Notes: generated by a model from the sequence alone, not told the origin. Positions 22,763 to 34,689 are shown, counted from the first letter of the stretch. The stretch: DNA of 64,000 bases from Coptis chinensis (GCA_015680905.1 CM027380.1:48644001-48708000), one strand, 5' to 3'. Numbers and translations are program-made.

Positions 22763-23793
22763 ATGAGACTTATGTCCGGTAAAAGTAAACCATCTTCTAT
22801 TATTTATCACAAACGTCAACGCACACGCCTATCTAGAATATCACACACTACACTTGCAATAATGACTGACGAAACAGAGACTCCTCTCTCTGATTTTTAT
22901 AAGGCCCTTAATGATAGCCCTAAGTCTTGCATCGTTCTTGTAGACCCAGTGGGGGATTTTTGAATCCCTTTGAATATATTTAAGGGTTAACCAATGTTAC
23001 CCACTAGATGAGCCAATTAGGATTTCCCCCCCCCCCACTACATGGGAAATTAGGGTCTCCTAAAAAAATCACAAAAAAAAAAAGTCAACGTGGGTTGACC
23101 AAATTATTTTTGTGTGTATTTAGGGGGGAGACCCTAATTTCCCATCTAGTAGGGGGGGGGGGGGAATCCTAATTGGCTCATCTAGTAGGGGGGTAACACT
23201 AGTTCACCCTATATTTAATTTGTTACCAGTTTTTCATGGATTAGACCATGAGAAGCCTTATCAGCATATGCGTAGGATATAACAAGTTCTTACCACATTT
23301 CATCATCCTACCGTTGGTTCGGAGCAAATTAAGTTGGGGGTGTTTTCTTTCACCCTAGCCGATAAGGCGGCATCTTGGTTAACTGCCAAAGCACCTAATT
23401 CTGTGGACTCATGGACCAAACTTGTTCAATTATTTATGGAACAGTTTTACCCACCACTGAAGACAGATGAAATGCTTTAAAAGATTCATTTCTTTTGCCA
23501 TAATCCTCATGAATCCTTTTTAAAGCCCTAGAATAGTTTAACTGATCTTCTCATCGAGTGTCCATATCATAACCTTGCGAAAGACACACTTCTTCGTGCC
23601 TTTTTCAAAGGGCTTTTACATCACCATAAAGAGGTTCTTGAAATAATGACTGGGGGTAGTTTCCTTAGTAAAGGAGCCTCAGAGGGTTATAGGTTTTTAG
23701 AAGATCAATCTAAGCGTTAAAATAACTGGGGGGGGGGGGGGTAATGACATTCCCTAGTCCAGTAATTCTTCTTCCACAGTTAAGGCTGCCAGT
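22763..23793 (+). pseudogene. gag: Decayed Athila gag of element A, split by a MITE
   Basis: Starts MRLMSGKSKPSS, homologous to MRLRSGRRKTPN of E. It contains ETPLSDFYKALNDSPKSCIV, then FNLLPVFHGLDHEKPYQ after the MITE. GLLHHHKEVLEIM and GGSFLSKGASEGYRFLED are Athila gag motifs (GGSF with the EAY-like block). Several stops and frameshifts are present. The zinc-knuckle C-terminus is deleted: the frame passes at about 23810 straight into protease sequence. Confidence 0.7.
22983..23210 (+). mobile_element. Foldback MITE in gag of element A, TSD ATATTTA
   Basis: 228 bp. The ends AGGGTTAACCAATGTTACCC and, in reverse complement, AGGGTGAACTAGTGTTACCC begin arms of about 100 bases that pair almost throughout ('actagatgagccaattagga', 'gggaaattagggtctcc'), with poly-C/poly-G runs of different length. 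ATATTTA lies on both sides (22976-22982, 23211-23217). Removing the insert rejoins gag sequence as found in E at 27050-27080. There is no coding capacity. The superfamily is uncertain; a 7-8-bp duplication and AGGG ends are hAT-like. Confidence 0.85.
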
Positions 23794-24874
23794 ATGTTTG
23801 AGGTTAAATATGATCTTAAGGGTGTGGTTGAAAATGTGTTGGTTAAAGGTCAAATTTTTTACTACCCAGCCGACTTTGTTATCCTAGACACAGAAGTCGT
23901 TAACGAATCTGTTCCTATCATTTTTGGGCATCCTTTCTTGGCAACTGCCAATGCGCTCATAAACTGCCATGATAGTTCGATGTCCATGTCATTTGGTCAT
24001 CTTTCTGTTGAGGTAAATGTGTTCATAATGATGCAACAGTTACTGGAATCGTCTATAGATGGGGAAGTTAGCATGATCGAGAGTTTAGCTCATGATTATT
24101 TCAAAAACACATTTCCTGATAATCAGATGCACAAATTCCTTTCCTTCAGAAGTTCCGATTTTGACAAGGACTCCCTAAAAGTAGATAAAATCAAGGAAGA
24201 TTTTCTTCACCTCTTTTGCAACTCTTCTTTTCCACCTCGCGAGTCCCCTCCTATTGATATCCATTCTTCCCTTGACGCCATGACAGAAAAAGAATTTTTC
24301 ACCCACTATCCCCGTGATTCTTCTAACTCACCTATTGAAGAATGTCTTACATATCTAAAAGCTTCTGATGATCTAGACCTGAGAGCTCTAGTTGAGCACC
24401 ATTCACCCACCTCACATCATAATATCCCTCATTCACCTTCCATCAATGTTCCCTACCCTCCACCTTTTCAAAGGAACCTTGAGTTTGCACTTGACCCTTT
24501 TGTTTCTCCTGTGCTTTATGATTTTCTAAACTATCCTAGTAAGAAAATACTACCTAACAAGCCACCTGATACTTTCATTTTCAGTTGTGTGATTATACCA
24601 ACCCACGCCACCAATGAGTGTTGTGATAAACCAATATTCTTATTTCTTCCATTCCTTACTTCTAAAACTTATTCATATCCACCATATCTTCCCCTACCAT
24701 CCACTTTTTCACAATCACTCACTGGCCACCCTTTTGTTGGAGGAAAAAGAAGACTTTGCATGCTAGGTTAGGTTTTAGAAACATCAGTATTCACTCTCAT
24801 TCCGCTAGGCCACGTCATGGAAAATCATGGTGCTTGATTGTGTTTTCAGTGATAATTATTTATGGCTTGATCCA
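23794..24874 (+). pseudogene. Protease remnant fused to ORF X in element A
   Basis: An open frame of 325 codons (23794-24771). MFEVKYDLK is gag sequence (MFEMKPDPELK in E) joined in frame to the second half of the Athila protease (GVVENVLVKG, VPIIFGHPFLATANALINC). The DLGAS active-site half is lost, so proteolysis is impossible. Next comes MIESLAHDYFKNTFPDNQM, as in E. From about 24190 it leaves the E sequence and enters ORF X: PPFQRNLEFALDPFVSPVLY at about 24460. Downstream of a stop at 24769 a shifted frame ends NYLWLDP at 24874, where E is inserted (compare FLWLDPQLF in D). Confidence 0.65.
24855..24874 (+). repeat. Left arm of 30-bp inverted repeat around S (part 1, split by E)
   Basis: 'attatttatggcttgatcca' continues after element E at 39725-39734 ('caactatttc'). 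Together these 30 bases are perfectly inverted at 41040-41069. The left arm encodes the conserved ORF X peptide LWLDPQLF, so it is native element A sequence. Confidence 0.85.
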
Positions 24875-26339
24875 TGATAAGAGCCCAAAACTGTAGTTTT
24901 AACCCTGTAACAATCATACTTTTAGACCAATTATGTGAGTAATAATTAAGAGTTAATACTGATTACGTATTTTTATGCGTTTCAGGCTTCAAAGTCAATT
25001 ATGTGCAGAAATGTGCCACTTTGATGAGATAAAGGAGCAATGGTTGGTTGCTAAGGAGTTTTGTGATTAAAGGCCAAGATTCAAGAAGACAAAGCCTTTC
25101 TAAAGCCCGGTCAAAGCTGAAAAGTCAAAGTCAACGCGGGCAGAAACAACACACAAAGTCAGCAGAACTTCTGAAGGCCGTATCTTTGAACTCAGACCTT
25201 GGAATTGGGTCTACCTTATGTCAAAACGACTGGTTTGGAAAGAGCTTTCCAATGGTCTAAGCCTTGGCCCAATCAGAGGAGCAGAAGTGGACGAAAAGTC
25301 TGTTGAAGCCAACTACAGCTGAAGAGGCCTTTTTGGACTGAAAGAATTGGGTTTTGGGCCTGATTCTCTGGGCCCAAAACATGGCTCCAAGCCCATGCAC
25401 GATTTTTGGATCTGAAACATATAAAACAAAAGCTTAGCTCTTTGTTAATGGTAGCTAGTTAGACCTAAAACAATAGATAATTCTAGATCTAGTTTTCATT
25501 AAATAAAATTAAGTTTAGTTTAAATTCAATTCTTGTTTTAGATTAAACTCTTAGAATCATTGTTCTTCATTAGTTTTGATAAATAAAATAGCTAGTTTGT
25601 TAATTTCGATTTTTGTCATTTCAATTTATAGATCTAATTTTAATTCTTGTTGAGTATCATTTCTGAGTTGTTAAATTAGATAGAAGTATTGTTAGTTAAA
25701 TTAGCCAAGTAGAATTTTGGTATGATGTTTAGTTTTAAATCAATGGGAAATGATAGTGGTATGAATCAAGGCTAAACCTCCATTAGAGGGGTTGAAGAAG
25801 CCTTGATGAAAACTTAGTTGTATAGTGTAGAGTCGTTGTAGAGTCTATTCCATTCTAGAAGGTCATGTTTCGCCATGAGAATGGGTGGACTACCTCACAT
25901 GCTAGTTATAATTGGCAGAAATGCCATGCTAATTAGGGATTAGAACGAGCAATTCTTACCGTAAGATTGTAAGAATTGGATTACAACAGTCTATGCTAGG
26001 TGATTAAGTTGGATTCGAGGTAGATTCACTTCCCCTCTAATTCTTTATCTAGATTTACATTCAGTATTCCGTAGCATTCCGTTATTCGTAACTTGTCAAT
26101 TGAATCCACCCCGTAGTATAGAATTCCCCTCGTAAATCTCTTACTAGACATAAGACCGATTAGTTAACTACAAAATCATTCCATGCTAAAGAACTAGGAG
26201 TGGAACGAATTTGTTACTCCACTCTATTTCGATAGAATTGAGAGTAGAAAACTTGATAACATGTATAAAAAAATGAGTTTTAGTTTACTTACGTTTTGAG
26301 TTTCATCGTTCATTTCGTAAGTAAACTTTACATTTATCA
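24875..26339 (+). repeat. 5' LTR of element E
   Basis: TGATAAGAGCCC...CATTTATCA. A TATAAAA box is at 25420-25426. Very similar to 38249-39719. Confidence 0.93.
25420..25426 (+). promoter_or_regulatory. TATA box in 5' LTR of E
   Basis: TATAAAA after 'ggatctgaaaca'; the 3' LTR has TATATAAAAA at 38791. Confidence 0.5.
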
Positions 26340-26341
26340 AA

Positions 26342-26357
26342 TGGCGCCGCTGCCATC
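26342..26357 (+). other. Primer binding site of element E
   Basis: TGGCGCCGCTGCCATC after an AA spacer; near match to the tRNA-Asp primer site. Confidence 0.75.
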
Positions 26358-26824
26358 TTAGTTACCTTTAGCATTGTTTTCTTACTATAATTAGTCATTT
26401 TTAAGTCCCATTAAACCCACCCACTCTTGTTCGATTCTAGCGTGCCGTTATGCGTTTCAAAGATTAAACTTCCTCGAAAAAAATTGCATGGAGCACATGC
26501 ACTAAAGTTACTAGAAGCCGAGCGACCGCCAAAAACTGTAACTTCGAAGTTTACACCGAAGCACTGCGCCCAAAGTGGCTTGACCAGCCTCTAAGCTGAA
26601 TTTTGCCGGATTTCCACAGGTTTGTTTCGAACTTCGATTTTTTAAGTTTTTTAGTGTTCTAACTTGTTATATACACTGAACACGCGTAAACAAGATGCTA
26701 TTCATAAGTGAAGCAAGGACGCAATCAGGTATTCCTTTCTTCCATACCTCACATCTCCAGTTAGAGGTTTATACTAATATATCAAGATTGTTTGGAGCGT
26801 TGTCGTGTTTAGACTTAGATTTGC
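26358..26824 (+). other. Leader of element E, no gene
   Basis: Contains a shorter form of the GC-rich module ('gccgagcgaccgcc', 'gaagcactgcgcccaaagtg' at about 26515-26580). The motif 'gcaatcaggtattcctttct' at about 26720 resembles a 5' splice site and is shared with A (22648) and D. No ORF is supported. Confidence 0.5.
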
Positions 26825-28020
26825 ATGAGATTAAGGTCTGGTCGGAGAAAAACACCGAACGTAATTAACCGTCAATGCCAACAAACAAGTCAATCGAGTA
26901 TACCAATCATTACACCTCTAGCTACTATCCCACCCACCACACCTGACATAATGGCTGAAGAAAGAGAGACTCCTCTCTCCGACTTTTACAAACCCTTGAG
27001 CGATAGCCCTAAATCTTGCATCGTTCTAGCGGACCCGTAGAGGGATTTTTCAATCCCCCAAACATATTTAATTTGTTACCCGTTTTCATGGTTTAGACCA
27101 TGAAAAACCTTATCAGCTATCGTAGGATTGAACAAGTCCTTACAACATTCCATCATCCTACGGTTGGTTCGAACAAATTAAACCGAGGGTATTTCCCTTC
27201 ACCTTAGCCCGATAAGGCAGCGTCTTGGTTAACTACCCAAGCCTAACTCAATGGACTCGTGGGCTAAACTTGTTCAATTTGTTTATGGAACATTTTACCC
27301 ACCCCTAAAAGACGGATGAGATGCTTTCCAAGATTCATTTTTTCGACATAATCCTCATGAATCATTTTCTCGAGGCTTGGAATCGTTTCACCGATCCGCT
27401 TATAGAGTGTCCACACCATAACCTAGCAAAAGACACGTTAGTTAATTGCCTTTTCAAAGGACTTCTACATCACCATAAAGAAGTCCTTGACATAATGAAT
27501 GGGGGTAGTTTCCTAACTAAAGGAGCCTCGGAGGCTTACAAATTTTTAGAAGATCAAACAAAACACAATAATAATTGGGTAGTGATGATATCCCCGCCTC
27601 GCTAGTTCTTCTTCAACAATTAAGGCCGCCGGTATGTTTGAGATGAAACCCGATCCAGAACTTAAAAATTTAATCGAATCTCTAACTAAAAAGGTTGAGG
27701 CTATTTCTGTTCAACAAAAGCCTATCCTTGTCATGAATGTAAACTCCAACCCATGTAATTTTTGTTTGAGTCCTGAGCACCCTGACTCTTATTGTCCTCT
27801 CGCCTATGAACAACAACAATCAGAGCAAGATAATGCTTGCTCCATTAATAGCTATCCTATTCTTAATGCCCCATGGAGACAAAATCCCAACTTCAGTTGG
27901 CGAAACAATTAACAAGTTACACCTCCAGGGTTTAATAACCAAAATGTTAGGGAAGCAAACAATTATAACCAAGCTCCACCTAGGCAAAGAAAGGACAAGG
28001 TCAGGGGAATTATAATAATT
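26825..28020 (+). pseudogene. gag: gag of element E (Athila type, frameshifted)
   Basis: Begins MRLRSGRRKTPNVI at 26825. A stop at about 27038 and frameshifts at roughly 27060-27320 break the N-terminal half. The frame 27321-27605 carries GLLHHHKEVLDIMNGGSFL and GASEAYKFLEDQTK, the conserved Athila gag block. The frame 27634-27912 carries the knuckle CNFCLSPEHPDSYC (CX2CX4HX4C) and NAPWRQNPNFSWRNN, the 'HPNFSW'-type end of Athila gag. An Asn/Gln/Gly-rich linker (27920-28170) follows and shifts into the protease frame. Gag would form the particle and bind RNA. The gene was probably a single gag-pol frame originally. Confidence 0.8.
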
Positions 28021-28175
28021 ATAACAACCAAGGACAACCACGACAAGGTCAAACACAAGGTCAGGGTAATTATAATAGTTATAATACCAATAGAGGTATC
28101 GTTCCGGTTAACAATAGTAACTGTCACAACCCACCCATAAATAATCAACGTGAGATAGTTCCAGTCGCACCACCT

Positions 28176-29311
28176 GTGACTACTACACCTACACAACTGG
28201 ATCGTATCGACGCCTTTATACAGGTTACCCAACAACTTTTCCAAACAATGACTCAATCAAACCAACAGATCTTACAATCCATAAATCAGGGCATACAACA
28301 GTTAGCCCAAGAGAAAGCCCAACCAAAAGGCATGTTTCCAGGACAAGCGATACCAAACCCTAAAACAGCAAACACAGCCTTTGAGGTAAACGGTAATACT
28401 AGTACGGAAACTACAATTGTAGGTGACCTAAATGCCATCACCACTCTCCGTTCTGGAAGAGTGGTAGATAACAAAGTAACTATGCCTATAGTTACCCCAT
28501 CAGTACTCCCTACACCGGATATCGAACTAGATACCGAAATAGAAACTGAAGAGCCTACCATCGCAGTACCAGTTAAACCACAACCTAAGAAACAGAAAGC
28601 CAAGGTTACACATCAAGTCGAGCCATACGCTAAATATAGAGGGAAACCACCATTCCCTCAGAAATTAGCCATGCTAACCAGGGATACAAACTTTGAGGAG
28701 ATTAGGAACGTTTTCAAAAATCTAACGATAAACCTTCCTTTTCTAGAAGCTATTAAAAAGCTACCTAACCACGCTAAGTTTCTTAAGGAGTTGTGCACTA
28801 TTAGGCATAAGACCAACATACCTAAGGACCCCTTTCTAATTGAACAATTCCCAACTTTATCCGAAAATAATGGAATTGTTAAGTACAAGGACCCTGGTCG
28901 TCCTACTATAAAATGCACCTTAGGAGATTCCCACACGACGACCGCTTTATTAGACCTGGGGGCGAGTGTTAACTTACTCCCGTATTATTTGTATAAACAA
29001 ATAGGTCTACAGGAAATGCAACCTACAAAAATAACGTTGCAGTTAGCGAACAGGTCAATTAAGTATCCTAAGGGTGTAGTGGAAAACGTGCTTGTTAAGG
29101 TTCAGGATTTCAACTATCCTGCTGATTTTGTTATCCTCGATACACAAGTCGCTAACGACTCTGTACCGATCATCTTAAGGCGTCCCTTCTTGGCAACTGC
29201 CAACGCGCTTATAAATTGCCGCGATGGTAAGATGTCCTTATCTTTTGGCCATCTTTCTATTGAGATAAATGTTTTTAAAATGATGAAAAGCGATTACGAG
29301 AATCGCCTATA
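28176..29311 (+). pseudogene. pol (PR): gag-pol linker and aspartic protease of element E
   Basis: An open stretch of 378 codons, the start being arbitrary within a former gag-pol frame. The first ~170 codons are a Gln/Pro-rich linker including TLRSGR. KPPFPQKLA and the segment to about codon 240 are typical of the region before Athila protease. The active site DLGAS is at 28953-28967, followed by LLPYYLYKQIGL, VVENVLVKV and VPIILRRPFLATANALI, where other copies and Athila families have GRPFLAT (here R for G). A one-base frameshift at about 29285 moves the frame to the next segment. Protease would cut the polyprotein. Confidence 0.85.
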
Positions 29312-29326
29312 GATGGGGAGGTTAAC

Positions 29327-31453
29327 ATGATCGAGAGCTTAGCTCAAGATTATTTTAACAACACTTTTCCCGAAAACAATATGTACAAATTCCTTTCTTT
29401 TGGAACTTCAGATTTTGTAAATAACTCCTACTTAGAGGAAGTCAACACCATCCTTGAGTGCACACCAATTGTAAACCCGCCGGTTGCTCCATATACTGAG
29501 TATGAAGACTTGCTACCTAAGCAAGTATTCATTATGCAAAATGGGGACCCTGATGAAACATCTATTGACATTCCTTCCACCCCAGTGCTTAAACCTCTTC
29601 CCCCAGAGTTAAAATATATTCAACTTGATCCGGATGATAGTCATCCGGTAATTATATCTTCTCAGTTAACTAAGGATGAAGATACACGTTTAATCAGGGT
29701 GATTAGGGAACAACGGTCTGCGATTGGTTGGTCCCTAGCCGACATTAAGGGAATTGACCCTCATGTTTGCACTCATCGCATCCATTTGGAGGATAACGCG
29801 AAGACTTCTCGCGAACCTCAGCATCGTTTGAACCCTACCATGAAAGAGGTGGTTAGGGAAGAAGTCTTACGATTACTCTATGCGGGTATCATATACCCAA
29901 TCTCTGATAGCGAATGGGTAAGCCCCATTCATGTAGTTCTTAAGAAATCGGGAGTTACCATGGTACGTAACGGAAAGGGTGACTATGTTGTCACACAAGG
30001 TCCTATGAAATGGAGAATCTGTATTGACTACAGACGTTTAAATGCTATGACACGAAAGGATCAATTTCCTTTACCTTTTATAGATCAGATGCTTTCGAGC
30101 GCCTAGTTTGGTCATGCTTTTATTGTTTTCTGGATGGCTACTCAGGCTATTTTCAAATTATTATTGATATTGATGACCAAGAAAAGACTACCTTCACATG
30201 TCCCTTTGGAACATATGCCTATAAACGAATGCCTTTGTAATGCTCCTGGTACCTTCCAGCGGTGTATGCTTCATATATTTAGTGACATGGTAGAGCGCTT
30301 TATGGAAGTTTTCATGGATAATTTTTCTATCTATGGAGACTCCTTCACAGACTGCTTGTCTAACCTGTCTAAGGTTTTGACATGGTGTGAAGAAAAGGGC
30401 CTCGTTTTAAACTGGAAAAAGTGTCATTTCATGGTGAAAAAGGGCATAGTACTAGGTCACATTGTATCTAGTGATGGCATCGAAGGAGATAAGGCCAAAC
30501 TAGATAAGATAGTGACTCTACCTAAACCACGGACTGTCTGTGATATTAGAGCCTTTCTAGGCCATGCAGGTTTTTATAGGCGTTTTATTAAAGATTTCTC
30601 GAAAATAACTAGGCCTTTAACTAATCTGCTTTTGAAGGATGCAATCTTTGATTTTAATTTTAACTGTAAGCAGGCTTTTGAAACTTTAAAAGCCGCCCTA
30701 ACCTCTGCACCAATTATACAGCCTCCCGATTGGTCTAAACCTTTCGAACTCATGTGTGATGCTAGTGATTATGCAGTTGGTGTTTTCTTGGGACAGAAAC
30801 TAGATAATAAGTCCACTGTTATTTATTATGCTAGTAAAACCTTAAACGATGCTCAACGGAATTATACAACTACTAAAAAAGAATTCTTAGCTGTCATTTA
30901 TGCTTTAGATAAGTTTTGTCCTTATTTGGTTGGTTCTAAAACTTTAGTTTACACGGACCATGCAGCCCTTAGGTACCTTCTTGCAAAGAAGGATGCTAAG
31001 CAGAGATTAATCCGATGGATTCTGCTCCTGCAAGAGTTCACATTAGAAATAAAGGACAAAAAAGGGGTCGAAAACGTAGTTGCCGACCACTTATCTAGAC
31101 TTACAAACGACGATAATAGTGATTCTGAGTCCATACCGAACTCTTTTCCTAATGAGCATCTGTATGCTATTTTTTCAGCACCATGGTATGCTGATATTGT
31201 AAATTATTTAGCGGCTGATGTTATGCCTTATAATTGGTCAAGAAATGAACGTAAGAAGTTCTTGGCCAAAGTTAAGTTATACTACTGGGATGAGCCCTAC
31301 CTTTTTAAGTATTGTGCGGATCAGATTATTCGTCGTTGCATTCCCCAGTGGGAATATAATGAAGTTCTATCGTTCTGCCATGACAAAGAGTGTGGTGGCC
31401 ATTTTAGTGGAATGAAAACATCCGGTAAAGTTCTTCAATGTGGATTTTATTAG
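29327..31453 (+). pseudogene. pol (RT-RH): Reverse transcriptase and RNase H of element E, damaged
   Basis: The spacer starts MIESLAQDYFNNTFPENNM. The RT core includes KWRICIDYRRLNAMTRKDQ and FPLPFIDQML. Small indels at about 30100 shift the frame, and an apparent 8-base deletion at about 30237 shortens the [13 protein letters not shown] block. The catalytic motif reads FMDN (AAT at 30320-30322) instead of FMDD, removing an essential aspartate. [14 protein letters not shown] and [18 protein letters not shown] match plant gypsy RT. RNase H motifs are [28 protein letters not shown] and [13 protein letters not shown] zinc-binding stretch of integrase starts near 31380. A TAG replaces Trp at 31451-31453. 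Confidence 0.9.
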
Positions 31454-32466
31454 CCTACCCTTTTTAAGGATGCCCAAGTGCATTGCAAGACATGTATTCG
31501 TTGCCAACAACTTGGGCGAATCACAAAGCGTAATATGATGCCATTAAATCCAATCTTGATAGTAGAAATTTTTAACGTTTGGGGCATTGATTCTTCCCTG
31601 TTTCCCACGGTTTCATTTATATTCTAGTTACCGTGGACTACGTGTCTAAATGGATAGAGGCCATGGCTTGTCGTAGCAATGACCATAAGACAGTGGTATT
31701 TTTTATTAAGGAGTATATTTTCTGTCCTTTTGGCATTCATAAAGCCATCATTAGTGATGGTGGAACACATTTTTGCAATAGAGTTGTTGCATCCCTAGTG
31801 AAAAAGTATGGAGTTACACACAAAGTAGCAACTCCTTATCATCCACAAACTAGCGGACAAGTAGAAGTTTCTAATAGAGAAATCAAAAAGATTTTAGAAA
31901 CAACTGTGAATCCTGATAGGAAAGACTAGTTGAAGCGTCTATCGGATGCCTTATGGGCGTATAGAACTGCTTTCAACACTCCTATAGGTATGTCTCCTTT
32001 TAGACTTGTATTTGGGAAACCTTGTCATTTTCCCGTTGAAATAGAGCACCGTGCTCTGTGGGCTATAAAAAGTCTTAACTTCAATATTGATGAGGCGGGT
32101 GTCAAACGCAAATTGCAATTGAATGAGATTGATGAAATCCGTAGCGATTCTTACGATCTCGCAAAGGATTATAAAGCTAACATGAAATGTGTTCATGATA
32201 AACAAATCTTGCGCAAAGAGTTTATGGTTGGTCAAAAGATTTTACTTTATAACTCCCGTCTACATATTTTCCCAGGGAAACTAAAAACCCGTTGGTCTGG
32301 TCCTTTTCAGGTTACTGAAGTCACCCCTTACGGGGCAATCACCTCGGTAAATCCCAAGGATAACAGTACCTTTCAATTCAATGGCCAACGGTTAAAACAT
32401 TTTCACGAGCTTCTGTCCCCTGATGTAGAGGAAGTCCTTTTACAGGACCCTGTAAATGAGGACTGA
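31454..32466 (+). pseudogene. pol (INT): Integrase of element E, damaged
   Basis: The zinc-binding CKTCIRCQ follows [14 protein letters not shown] of the previous segment. The first catalytic Asp is in WGIDS (31589-31591), followed by a small deletion and frameshift. The second is in IISDGGTHF (31756-31758) and the Glu in [10 protein letters not shown] (31864-31866). The last two are separated by exactly 35 residues, the D,D35E signature. A TAG replaces Trp at 31927-31929. The C-terminal part (ALWAYRTAFNTPIGMSPFRL, then GPFQVTEVTPYGAI) ends at 32466 without a chromodomain. Integrase inserts the cDNA; this copy is inactive. Confidence 0.9.
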
Positions 32467-33528
32467 CCTTCGTCATTTGGTGTACTTCCTTTCACTTCCA
32501 TATAGTGGTAAGTGCACCATTCAGGTAATCGGGCCCTCCCTATGGAGTGTGTGGCTGTAAGTACCGGATCCTAAGTCCACGTTTCATATAATTCACGTCT
32601 TCCACTTTTGCATGTGTTCTCGGTTTTTGAGTCATGTTCCTCTATGGGGTGAATTATGTATTTATTGTTTTTCGTTTTTCTTATAAAAAAAATAATAAAT
32701 AAATAAATAACAATAATAAAAATAAAAATAAAAAAAATAAAAATAAAAATTCTTAAATCATAGAAATAGCAATCCAACAAGTCTTGGGAATCTGACTTTA
32801 AACGACTCACGTTTAAAACAAATTTTGTGTTTAAAAATTTGTTTAGGGGTGGGCAGTCGATCTTTCCATCTGGATTGCTCAAACTTTCCATTGTGTTGCT
32901 TAGGCCCGTTAGTCGTAGTTCATTCGGGTTGATGTTATCTATAACATAGATTCCCTTCGTTCGCATAACTTACGCCACTCACGCACTTTGAGGCATTTTC
33001 CACCTTCTTATACGTCACCCATGGTTGGAATTGAGTGTTTTATGGATCATTGGATTGGAAATTCTCTACTGATCATTTCCATAACTCATTTGCCAAAATT
33101 AGACTAGTAACGAAGCGGCAAATTGAATTTGAAATTGCGCGAAATATCGGAAAAGTTCGGAATCCGAATTAGGCTTGGGCCCAAACCGCACGCACGTCTG
33201 TGCGTCTCCTTCCTTCCCAAAAACGCACAGTTTGTTTCCTTCTCCAATCCCGGCGGTTACCAAAGTTTAAAACAAAACTTAAACACCAAAATAAAAAAAA
33301 AAAAAAAAAAAAAAAAAAACAAAAACACACCTATCTACACCACGCCCATTGTAACCAACAGCCCGAGTCCTCTCAAACAAAATTTCCACACCACCAAAAA
33401 CAGCCACCAATTCAAGCTTCCAACCTGCCACCGTACCCACCATCGCCACCACCAGTGTTTTAGGTTGTTTTACATCAAACTCGCCTCCCCCACCTTTTAC
33501 AAAACCATTGGTTGTTTCAAAAACTTCA
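32467..33528 (+). other. Spacer between integrase and ORF A in E, no gene
   Basis: Contains 'ggtaagtgcaccattcaggt' and 'gagtgtgtggctgtaagtac', shared with A (41155-41210) and B (12420-12455), an AT-rich simple stretch at 32690-32750, a PPT-like tract at 32838-32853 and poly-A at about 33293-33319. No ORF is supported. Confidence 0.55.
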
Positions 33529-34689
33529 ATGGCACTACGACGAAGAATTTTGCCGGAACAAGCATTTAGGCCCGACCGTTTCACGCCATTCTACGCGGCG
33601 GAGATGATTAGGAGGGATTGGAATGGACTCTGGTACTCGACTGAGGAGTTCTACCACTTTGATTTGGTAGAACAGTTTTATAAGAAGTGAGAATTGGAGG
33701 GGGATAAAATTTTCATTAAGGTAGCAAGAACGAGAAAGGAAGTAACGCGACAGTTACTGGCTAAGCTGTTAGGCGTTACGCTTGAAAGCAACCTAGAAAC
33801 GACCATTCATGAATCCTAGTATACTGGAGTTCCTGCTTTAATGAAAGATACTGTCGTGGAGGGTGAATACAATACGAGTTCTCATTGCGTCCGCCAGGCA
33901 ACCCTGAGAACCAATCAACTAGCTGTAGCTCAGTGGATTGGTAGGAACGTCCTCGGGAAAGAAAAAGTCAGCGACATCGGTCTGCAATGTCTGCACGTTA
34001 TCTGGATTTTGCAAATGAATAAGTATAATTTATGCATCCTCGATTTAATTTTTAAGGTGATTAGAGGAGTGGGAAAGAGCATTGCGCCTCTTCCCGTCTT
34101 GATCACTAAGATCATGCTCTCATTTAGAGTTGTCACAAAATCTGCCCCTATTATGATCAAGTTGCATTCAAATGCAACTAGTTATGCTGAGTGCATCCAA
34201 AAGACTTGGCAGTTGTCGGAAGATGATGTGGTTGATCCGGAGGATGAAAGGGAGGATATGACATGTCTGGATGAAGATGCATTAGATAGTTGTAGTTCTA
34301 ATTTAGAACGCATGCAAGTGCTGCAAACTGGCTTGTGTTGCATCTATGGTATTTGTGAAGATATCCGAGATAGACATATTGTACTTCGAAATAAACAAAC
34401 GAACCTTCAGACGAGAGTTGAAATGCTCAAAAGGGGTCAGGAAGATATCTTGTCTAACATGGAGACTATGCACCAGCGCCAATAGGACCACTATATAGTA
34501 CTAAAGGCTAAGATGGAAGCACAGCGCTTGCTTCAAATAGAGATGCTACGTCGCATGCCAACCTTGGAGGATTCTGGCTCAGACAAGTCTGAGAGGCATG
34601 AGCGTCGTCACCGAAGGACAGATGGCTCAAGCCATTCTTCATCCCAGGACCAATCTCCATCTCAGGGTCCGTCTTCATCACGCGGCTAG
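33529..34689 (+). pseudogene. Post-pol ORF A of element E
   Basis: One frame of 386 codons with in-frame stops at 33688 (TGA), 33817 (TAG) and 34483 (TAG) and no frameshift. Start MALRRRILPEQAF aligns with MNPRTPKILPE of the A copy. Conserved blocks include YNTSSHCVRQATLRTNQL, VAQWIGRNVL and APLPVLITKIMLSF. An acidic stretch (EDDVVDPEDEREDM), a likely coiled coil of heptad-like KQTNLQTRVEMLKRGQEDI and a Ser/Arg tail with SERHERRHRR follow. The pattern resembles 'putative plant transposon protein' domains found in Athila-type elements, but I am not certain. No signal peptide or membrane segment is seen, so an envelope role is not supported. Confidence 0.6.

Noticed and set aside
25048..25260. 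70-90-codon frames recurring in all Athila LTRs (also 38422, 38585, 54991, 55130, 56787, 56894)
   Set aside because: They are LTR sequence read in either strand; stops differ among copies and no domain is seen.
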